This document shows positions 55,189 through 64,000 of a stretch of DNA of 64,000 nt, in pieces. The DNA is from Haematobia irritans (lineage: Eukaryota; Arthropoda; Insecta; Diptera; Muscidae): the NCBI RefSeq assembly GCF_050003625.1, contig NC_134397.1:191725063-191789062 (forward strand), in the 5' to 3' direction. How positions within the stretch are numbered: position 1 is the first letter of the stretch; each line of letters opens with the position of its first letter. The notes under the pieces were generated by a model. It was not told the origin of the DNA. It ran no database searches and worked only from the letters and a program-made list of their open reading frames with translations. Position numbers and translations under genes: made by a program.

Positions 55189-55699
55189 TAGAAAACTAAA
55201 AAATTAAATATAAATAAGATCGTTTAATTGCATTTATTTGACGTTCATTACAAACATCTTTGTAGTAATACGGGATGAAATTGATCGAAAGTACTGTTGT
55301 TACTTTTACAACACATACTAGAGATATATTTTGACATTTGCCGTTTTTGAAAACAATTACTAAAAAAACACGTTGTGTTTTCCCCAATGTACGTACGTAC
55401 AAAAATACATATCGTACATTTTAAACGTTTACTCACACTACGCTAAGTACTAACTAAATTTGAAATTACCTACACAGTGTAATTTCAAAGTTACACATTT
55501 CATTCAAGTAATATTTTATTCGGAACGGAGCGGTTTTTCATTTGGAAACCGCTCCGCTCCCGCTCCGCTCCGGATTTTAGAAATGCCGCTCCCGCTCCGG
55601 CAAAAAAAGGGCTTGCTCCGCTGCGCTCCACGCTCCGCTCCGGATCCCTGATCCCAATATCTGGAAAGGGGATTCGTTTTGTGGGGTTAAGGCCAACAA

Positions 55700-56059
55700 G
55701 ATTCCGAAATTTTTTTGTGGTCACACTACTCTTTATTCCAATAATTAACTCAGATGAGGGCTTGAACTGGATGATATTTTGAGCACAGTCTTGAAATTTT
55801 CACCTTTTTGTTACTCGCAAACAAAAACTACATATTTTTCCAATCTTTATTTTTTACGGATTTTCTACGGCAGAGTCTATTCCTTTTGCTTTTTTTCAAA
55901 AAACTTGCTAAAAATTTACTGGAGATTTTTGTGGCGAATTTTAAATTAAATTGGAGATTTTTGGGGATGAAAGGGTTCCATTTTAGAGACAAGAGGCTGG
56001 AAATTCTGGCAACACTGCCTTGACGGGTTCATGTGGACAAGTCTAAGGGATACTCTTTT
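55700..56059 (+). other. intergenic sequence, short shared repeat
   Basis: Unique except GGAAATTCTGGCAACACTG at about 55997, which recurs at about 25930. Confidence 0.3.
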
Positions 56060-56280
56060 TGTAAAATTGTAACAAAATTTTCTATAGAAATAAAATTTTT
56101 ACAAAATTTCTATAGCAAAAATATTTTGAGAACAATTTCTATAAAAAATGACAAAATTTTCTAAGAAAAAAAATTCTGACAAAATTTTTTATAGAAATAA
56201 AATTTTGAGAAAATTTTGTATAGAAATAAAATTTTGAGAAAATTTTCGATAGAAATGTAATTTTGACAAAATGTCCATGT
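56060..56280 (+). repeat. 29-bp AT-rich satellite patch
   Basis: About seven degenerate copies of ATTTTCTATAGAAATAAAATT, the same repeat as the array at 59.5-62.2 kb. Confidence 0.7.
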
Positions 56281-57658
56281 TGAAGTTTTGACCAGAATTG
56301 GGATGTACTAAACGTATACCGGTTCTATGATATATTCGTGTCCCGTAGGTAACATAAAATCGTGCATCACTCATTGTTACAAGAGAAATTCATCATGTAT
56401 GGTTTTAGAGTGAAGAGTATGGTCTGCGTGTCTGTAACAACAGACAACCACCATACCTCATATTAACTTTTGCAACATGGTTACGATTTTTTCATTTAGA
56501 TTTTTGTATCACATTTCACGGAAAACCTACTATAATGATGATGAACTAGATACTAAGTAAAACAAAAACAAAAAAGGATTTACTCTTTTTATATAGCCGA
56601 CATTTACAATGTCCTTTTCAGCACGTAGCTTCAATGTAATTACATTCATTAATCAAATATATATATCTGGTCTTATTATATTCAGATTTATTTCATGAAA
56701 AGAACTGGTACAAGCAAAGGATTTAAAACAGTATATATTGGGTTTGTATTTTTTTATTAGGGTATCTCATTAAAATAAATTTAATTTAATAAAACCAATT
56801 TTAAAGAACATTTTTTTATTATTTATATAACTTATATAAATTTATTTTAATTAAACTAAAATCTTTTAAATTGAAATGAATTGAAAAACTTGATTTTTTT
56901 TATTTTTTATATTAGATCTCAACCTTGAAATTTTATTTGTATCATAAAATGATGGAATTAATCTAAATGGTTTAACTAAAATCAATTAAATTAAATAAAT
57001 TGTTTTCTACCCTAATATAAATATGGTTATGATATAGACGTGTAAATCCAAGCATATAGATGACATAATTGCAACCAAAAGTAAATATACATATGTTATA
57101 TGCACACACACACATAACTACATCTACTTAGTCTGGTATATGAACATATGGTGGACACATATTCATATACATTCACGTGCATTTCCATGCTTTCATTGCA
57201 ACATTTGGTTATATAAATTTCATATAGGAAAAGCCACAAACTTTTTCCCAATTTTAAATAGTTTAATGACGACCACAACATATTTAATGAAAACTGCGAA
57301 AAAATATGGTTCATTCAACGCGACACAGAGAGAGATATATCCATGCTTTCATCCATAATACTTGGAAGTTTTGTGGAAATGTATTGCAGTTCGGAATGGA
57401 GCCACATATACATTCATAAAACAGGACTATCACTATATGAATGAGAGAAATATTGTGGGGAAATTGTACATTAAAAAGGAAATGTTGCTTTTTATGGCCT
57501 ACGATAGAGTCTACTGTTGTACAAATTTTTCACTTCATCATAGTGGATGGCAGTGACTGTTTGAAAAGCGTTTGGGATGTACTCAAAAAGTATTAAAAAA
57601 ATACTTTAACAACCCGGATCAGTCCTTGTATTACTAAATACAAGTGAGATAGCAATAC
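56281..57658 (+). other. intergenic sequence without clear features
   Basis: AT-rich; small ORFs of up to 72 codons without recognisable similarity. Confidence 0.3.
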
Positions 57659-58085
57659 TCCAGCAAAAAAAAAAAAAGTTCCAAAGAATTAATTTGGATC
57701 CCTAACTTATCATCCGGAAGTAGAGAAAATTTGGATCATATTCAATGAATTTTACAGGAGTTTGTTATAGAAAGGAAGTACTTCGTTTTTTAATACTTTG
57801 TATTGCTTTAGATGTTGTGCCTTGCAAGTTCATTTCTCAGCCACAAACACCATCAAACATGAAGCATGGAAACGTCATTAAAAATGTTTGTAATATGTTC
57901 GTAATATGACACCAAGGCATAAAATCCTAACCACTTCTTGAGATATTCTTCATTATTTTCAATAAAAAATGAAAAAGGTAGCTTAAGATCTGACCAGCGG
58001 TGAATTTTCAAATATATTCTTCTCAAAAGAACTTCCATGCAAGTGAAGAAGTCAACTGGCTCAGGTTCGAATTCCTACACGGATG
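57659..58085 (+). repeat. E1 element, copy c (left half)
   Basis: Starts CCAGCAAAAAAAAAAAAAG and keeps the CATCCGGAAGTAGAG, TTGCTTTAGATGTTGTGCC, AAGAACTTCCATGCAAG and GGTTCGAATTCC blocks. The 78-bp tandem units and the right end are missing. Confidence 0.55.
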
Positions 58086-58204
58086 CCACAATTGGTAGAA
58101 TGCTACCAAAATGGTAGAGTTTTTACTATAGAATTCTTGATGTTTTGGTAGATTTTGCAAAATATTCTATCTACAGATACACAATTTTGCCGAACTATTC
58201 AATA

Positions 58205-59545
58205 AAAAAAGTATATACAGTGGTAAGTTCGGCCGGGCCGAATCTTAAATACCCACCACCATGAATCAAATATAATAATTTCCCTTGAAAACTCTTCGTC
58301 GGTGCGGATATCTTGATAATATATGTACGATTTAAGGCGGTTTGATGACAGATATTGTCCCAAGCAGATTAATTCAACCAGTACACTTCCCGATGATAAA
58401 TTTGATTCTGGATTTATAAGAACTAATTTTGTTTGAATTTTAGAGAAATCATAAACATATCGTTTAAATGATGATTATCATTATTTAAATGATAACGAGG
58501 AGTAAAATCTGGAAATTTTACTTTTAGTTTCAAGCAATTGATATGATCCTGCTATACCCTCAAGAAGTGAAATCGGTCGATCGATAAATGTATTACATAA
58601 TGGACAGGTAGAAATAAATGCGATACAAATTTTTGAGGGTCAAAAATACCAGTATATTTATATTTTCAGGCAAAGTGGATAAAAAATACAGATTCTAGCA
58701 GCCTAAGAACTAAATCCGGGGGGTAGGTCTATATGAGGGCTATACCAAAAGATGAACCAATACTCAAAATTTTCGGCGCACCTCTTAATGTTCCTCAAAT
58801 ACATCTAGAATTCAAATTTGTCTGAAAATTGGATAAAAACTACAAAATCTAAAATCGGGCGATCAGTCTGCACACCTATTTGTGGTCCTAAAATACATCT
58901 CGATTTCCAATTTTAGGCAAATCGAATAAAAACTACAGTTTCTAGAAGCTAAAGACCCCAAATCGGGGGATCGCTTTATATGGGAGATATATCAAAACAT
59001 GGATCGATACATCCCATTATCGACACACCTATTTGTGATCTTAAAATAGTATCTAGACGCCCAAGAAGTTAAATCGGGAGATCGGTCTATATGGGAGATA
59101 TATCAAAACATGGATCGATACATCCCATTTTCGACACCCCTAATTGTGGTCTTAAAATACCTCTAGATTTTCAATTTCAAGCAAATAGGATAGAAAATAC
59201 AGTTTCTAGACGCCCAAGAAGTAATATCGGGAGATCGGTCTATATGAGGGCTATACCAAAACATGGACCGATACATCCAATTTTCGGCACACCTCTTTAT
59301 GGTCATCAAATACCTCTAGATTTCAAATTTCATGCAAATAAGATAGTAAATACAGTTTCTAGAAGCCCTAGAAATAAAATCTGGAGATCGGTCTATATGG
59401 GGGCTATACCAAAACATGGACCGATACTCACCATTTTTGGTACAACTCCTTATAGTCCTAAAATACCTCTAGATTTCAAATTTCAGGCAAATTGGATAAA
59501 AACTACGGTTTCTATGAGCTCAAGACCCCAAATCGGGAGGTCGGT
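58205..59545 (+). repeat. E2-family element, copy b (tail replaced by satellite)
   Basis: The head AGTATATACAGTGGTAAG with TTCGGCCGGGCCGAA, then units with ATCGGTCTATATGAGGGCTA and CTCTAGATTTCAAATTTCA. It breaks at AGGTCGGTTATCAAAATT (about 59545), where the 29-bp satellite begins. The tail hairpin is absent. Confidence 0.62.
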
Positions 59546-62248
59546 TATCAAAATTTTGTATAAAAAATATGCCAAAATTTTCTATACAAAAAAAATTTTA
59601 CCAAAATTTTGTATAGAAATAAAATTTTGACAAAGTTTTCTATAGAAATTAAATTTTGACAAAATTTTCTACAGATATAAAATTTTGACAAAATTTTCTA
59701 TAGAAATAAAATTGTCTATAGATTTTTTTTTATAGAAATAAACTGTTGACAAAATATTCTATAGAAATAAAATTTCGACAAATTTTTTTATAGAAATAAA
59801 ATTTTGACAAAATTTTCTATAGAAATACAATTTTCACAAAATTTTCTATAGAAATAAAATTTCTACAAAATTTTCTATAGAAATAAAATTTTGAAAAATT
59901 TTTTTTATAGAAATAAAATTTTGTCAAAACCTTCTACAGAAATAAAATGTTAACAAATTTTTCTATAGAGATAAAATTTAAATAAAAGTTTCTATAGAAA
60001 TACAATCTTTTTTATAGAAATAAATTTTTGACAAAATATTTTATAGAAATTAAATTTTGACAAAATCTTCTATAGAAATAAAATTTTGACAAAATTTTCT
60101 ATAGAAATAAAATTATGACAAATTTTTTTTTTACAGAACTAAAATTTTGACAAAATGTTTTATAGAAATAAAATTTTGACAAAATTTTCTATAGAAGTAA
60201 AATTTTAGCAACATTTTCTATAGAAATAAAATTCTGACATTTTCTACAGAAATAACATTTTGACAAAATTTTCTACAAAAATAAAATTTGGACAAAATTT
60301 TGACAAAATAGTTTAAAGACATAAAATTTTAACAAAATATTTTATAGGAATTAAATTTTGACAAAATCTTCTATAGAAATACAATTTTGACAAAATTTTC
60401 GATAGAAATAAAATTTTGACAAAATAGTTTATAGAAATAAAATTTTGACAAAATCTTCTATAGAAATAAAATTTTGACAAAATCTTCTATAGAAATAAAA
60501 TTTTGACAAAATCTTTTTTATAGAAATTAAATTTTGACAAAATCTTCTATAGAAATATAATTTTGACAAAATTGTCTATAGAAATAAAATTTTGACAAAT
60601 TTTTTTTTTACAGAACTAAAATTTTGACAAAATGTTTTATAGAAATAAAATTTTGACAAAATTTTCTATAGAAGTAAAATTTTAGCAACATTTTCTATAG
60701 AAATAAAATTCTGACATTTTCTACAGAAATAACATTTTGACAAAATTTTCTACAAAAATAAAATTTGGACAAAATTTTGACAAAATAGTTTAAAGAAATA
60801 AAATTTTGACAAAATATTTTATAGGAATTAAATTTTGACAAAATCTTCTATAGAAATACAATTTTGACAAAATTTTCGATAGAAATAAAATTTTGACAAA
60901 ATAGTTTATAGAAATAAAATTTTGACAAAATCTTCTATAGAAATAAAATTTTAACAAAATCTTCTATAGAAATAAAATTTTGACAAAATCTTTTTTATAG
61001 AAATTAAATTTTGACAAAATCTTCTATAGAAATAAAATTTTGACAAAATTTTCTATAGAAATAAAATTTTGACTAATTTTTCTATAGAAATAAAATTTTG
61101 ACTAATTTTTCTACAGAAATAAAATGTTGACAAAATTTTCTTAAGAAATAAAATTTTGACAAAATATAAATAAAATTTAAATAAAAGTTTCTATAGAAAT
61201 ACAATCTTTTTTATAGAAATAAATTTTTGACAAAATATTTTATAGAAATTAAATTTTGACAAAATCTTCTATAGAAATAAAATTTTGACAAAATTTTCTA
61301 TAGAATTAAAATTTTGACAAAATTTTTTTTACAGAACTAAAATTTTGACAAAATGTTTTATAGAAATAAAATTTTGACAAAATTTTCTATAGAAGTAAAA
61401 CTTTAGCAACATTTTCTATAGAAATAAAATTCTGACATTTTCTACAGAAATAACATTTTGACAAAATTTTCTAAAAAAATAAAATTTTGACAAAATAGTT
61501 TAAAGAAATAAAATTTTGACAAAATCTTCTATAGAAATAAAATGTTGACAAAATCTTTTTTATAGAAATAAATTTTTGACAAAATATTTTATAGGAATTA
61601 AATTTTGACAAAATCTTCTATAGAAATACAATTTTGACAAAATTTTCGATAGAAATAAAATGTTGACAAAATAGTTTATAGAAATAAAATTTTGACAAAA
61701 TCTTCTATAGAAATAAAATTTTGACAAAATCTTCTATAGAAATAAAATTTTGACAAAATCTTTTTTATAGAAATTAAATTTTGACAAAATCTTCTATAGA
61801 AATAAAATTTTGACAAAATTTTCTATAGAAATAAAATTTTGACTAATTTTTCTATAGAAATAAAATTTTGACTAATTTTTCTTAAGAAATAAAATGTTGA
61901 CAAAATTTTCTTAAGAAATAAAATTTTGACAAAATATTCTATAGAAATAAAATTTTGAAAAAATTTTCTATAGAAAAAAATTTTGTATAGAAATAAAAAG
62001 TTGAGTAAAATTTCTATAAAATTAAAATTTTGAGTAAATTTTCTAATACAAGTTGGAGAAAATTTTCTATAGAAATAACATTTTGACAGAATTTTCTATA
62101 GAAATAATAAAATTTTGATAAAATTTTTCATAGAAATAACATTTGGGCAAAAATTTCTTAAGAAATAAAATTTTAACAAAATTTTCTATAGAAATACAAT
62201 TTTGACAAAATTCCCTATAGAAATAAAATTTCGACGAAATTTTCTATA
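59546..62248 (+). repeat. 29-bp satellite array, 2.7 kb
   Basis: About 90 degenerate copies of the unit GACAAAATTTTCTATAGAAA/TAAAATTTT. CTATAG is palindromic. Variants recur in fixed order: the TTTTTTTTACAGAACT variant lies at 60134, 60611 and 61332 and is followed each time by the same series of variants, so segments of about 480-720 bp were duplicated. No ORF. Confidence 0.85.
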
Positions 62249-62249
62249 G

Positions 62250-62325
62250 CCTCATTTCCAATATTGAGCTTGAAGTCCAACTTTCTGATCAATATTACTC
62301 CTAAGTATTTTGCGCACTAAAAATA
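62250..62325 (-). pseudogene. short LINE reverse-transcriptase fragment
   Basis: The minus strand reads CAKYLGVILIRKLDFKLNIG, the same K-Y-L-G-V-x-L motif as at 26634, only about 25 residues long. It joins the satellite at its left. Confidence 0.5.
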
Positions 62326-63656
62326 ATTTGAATAATTTTAAAATTGATTTAAAGGTCTGGGTCATTGTCCTATTCGGAAACCCGTACAAATCTCCCTACT
62401 AGAAATTCATCGTAGGTACCTATTAAGTGAAATTGAACGGTAAAATGACGACTAGTCTCTATAAGCGAAAGTCGTAAACCTAATGTAGAAAACCCAAAAT
62501 TTCCCACCAAGCGTTCGTTGCATCATCGCTGCATGTACCTATTACAAAAAAAAAAAATTAAATATAATCCGAGTCGAAAGCACCAAGTGTAAATCCAACT
62601 TGCCCAGAAAATCAAACAAAGTGAGTCAGTCAAAAGAAACTAAAAATTTTCAAGGGTAAGATATTCACTTTATTCTGTATGATTTCACCTTTCCAATGAT
62701 GCAATAAAATTATTTGATCTTTCCACTCTTAATCGAAATTCTTATCATACCAAGATAAAAGTCATAGTTGTCTTTATATTAGGGTCATTTTACTCCTGCT
62801 GTCTGTAGTGCATTATCCTTTTCGCCTCTTACTAACTGACACTAAGTATTTTAATGGTATTTACTTTCGGAAAATGTCGTGCATCCTTTTTGATAGCTGT
62901 GAAGAAATATGAAATTATATCCAATGGTATGGAAGGATGTTGGCGGTAAATACAAACCGGATGAGTGGTTTTTCCGGACACATTAAATGCGTTAAGAGAT
63001 AAATTAAATAAAACAAGTCAATGGTTGGTATATATTTCATTAATAGCAGCGCTACGTGCAAAACATCCAGAGAGAACATTAATTGTGATAAAATTAAGGG
63101 AGAAATAACTATTAAAAAAAAAAAAATCGAAGACGAAGATATCTTTAATACCAAAAGTAGAGAGTATAAGAACATTAAAGTCTGGCGTCAAAAAACGAGA
63201 TAAAATGGAATAAATTCTCAAAAAGGTTGGATACAGTAAACTTAAGTTCAAAGTTCTTTGCAATTTATTGAAATCTTTTCACGCAATTAACCAAAATAAT
63301 CGGGAGGCCACTCTTGGAATTTCGTACTCTCATTTTTTTTTATCTACGTTAAATAAATGCATATGAAAAAGAGTATGTTAGTATTGGTTTTCTTAGTTTG
63401 GGTTGTTGGCATATTGGACAAATAAGGAGAATAACATTTGGAAGCTTTGTAGAGGCTCCGTGCAAAATCTCTTCAGAAACTAAGTTTCTTAGTATACAAT
63501 AAACCTAAGTTCAAATAAAATAACAGTTCAGTTATTCTCTCTTGTAATTTTTATCCAACATTGAGAGCTATTGTTATCCGAGAAATTTCTTGTTTGCTAT
63601 TCATGATGGAGCCTTCTATTTGCACTGTCATAGTTTTCGACAAAATAAATCTATTT
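62326..63656 (+). other. intergenic sequence without clear features
   Basis: AT-rich; overlapping small ORFs on both strands at 62915-63263 have low-complexity composition and no recognisable motif. Confidence 0.3.
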
Positions 63657-64000
63657 TTATACCCTCCACCATAGGATGGGGGTATATTAACTTTGTCATT
63701 CCGTTTGTAACACATCGAAATATTGCTCTAAGACCCCATAAAGTATATATATTCTGGGTCGTGGTGAAATTCTGAGTCGATCTAAGCATGTCCGTCCGTC
63801 CGTCCGTCTGTCCGTCTGTCCGGCTGTCCGTCCGTCTGTGGAAATCACGCTAACTTCCGAACGAAACAAGCTATCGACTTGAAACTTGGCACAAATAGTT
63901 GCTATTGATGTAGGTCGGATGGTATTGAAAATGGGCCATATCGGACCACGTTTACGTATAGCCCCCATATAAACCGATCCCCAAATTTGGTTTGGGGAGC
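63657..64000 (-). repeat. E3-family element, copy k (continues beyond window)
   Basis: Tail hairpin TATACCCTCCACCATAGGATGG, CATAAAGTATATATATTCTGG, a GTCCGTCCGTCCGTCTGTCC run, then the first unit with GTATAGCCCCCATATAAACC up to the window end. Confidence 0.75.

Larger units (their letters stand above)
52618..55650. mobile_element. hAT-like 3.0-kb element with GCTCC-rich ends
   Basis: Perfect 16-bp inverted ends CAGGGATCCGGAGCGG and perfect 8-bp target duplications ATCCCAAT (52610-52617, 55651-55658). Subterminal clusters of GCTCCGCTCC (about 52647-52745 and 55548-55640) form near-mirror regions. Inside are an E5 element with a SINE, and E7 pieces; no hAT transposase ORF is present. It is non-autonomous or decayed. 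Confidence 0.82.

Noticed and set aside
59546..62248. CRISPR-like array of short repeats
   Set aside because: The repeats are continuous without unique spacers, degenerate, AT-rich and in a eukaryotic context.
62915..63263. Overlapping small ORFs of 60-86 codons on both strands
   Set aside because: Low-complexity composition, no motif, no splice or start support.

Overview
This is eukaryotic DNA from a higher fly, probably a muscid or related calyptrate such as Stomoxys, Haematobia or Musca. The clues are AT-rich introns, GTAAGT/YAG splice sites with a CTAAT-type branch point, irritans-subfamily mariner copies close to those of Haematobia, and very dense hairpin-ended and tRNA-derived repeats. 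The species is an inference. No bacterial or viral gene and no CRISPR array was seen.

The only host gene I can support runs along the plus strand from 4179 to about 50.4 kb. Eight coding exons (4179-4384, 4473-4699, 8791-9415, 31893-31957, 37580-37802, 43089-43216, 43376-43486, 49691-49993) join in phase into 628 codons ending at TGA 49991-49993. The product is the C-terminal part of a cysteine-rich cell-surface protein with GDNF/GAS1-like domains. I read it as the fly GDNF-family-receptor-like gene (Gfrl). The order is: a first GDNF/GAS1-like module, a Thr/Pro mucin-like stretch, a Gly/Asn-rich linker, a second cysteine-rich module, a helical C-terminal part, and a hydrophobic segment near the C-terminus. 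The 5' exons lie upstream of the window.

Nearly everything else is transposable elements in the introns (up to 22.5 kb) and in the 13 kb downstream. They comprise: four defective DD37E Tc1/mariner copies (5282-6524, 9917-11132, 14527-15817, 32366-33637); two irritans-type mariners (1468-3451, 22666-23822) and several mariner relics; a tRNA-headed SINE with AACCT-repeat tails (copies at about 11.7, 12.2, 28.7, 35.3, 36.4, 41.2 and 52.9 kb plus tail fragments); two insertions with hAT-type 8-bp target duplications (26448-27021, 52618-55650); a piggyBac-type MITE with TTAA sites (28616-29909); several other TIR/MITE families; and four to five related families, called here E2 to E6, that end in a TATACCC...GGGTATA hairpin and carry tandem units of about 150 bp. 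A 29-bp AT-rich satellite fills 59.5-62.2 kb. Family names E1 to E7 are my own labels.

The two observations I find most informative concern splicing of the host gene. The acceptor of the third exon is preceded by a 332-nt stretch with no AG, starting near a perfect CTAAT and a pyrimidine tract, which suggests a very distant branch point. The end of an E4 transposon lies 11 nt downstream of the second exon and supplies a second, in-frame GTAAG donor.
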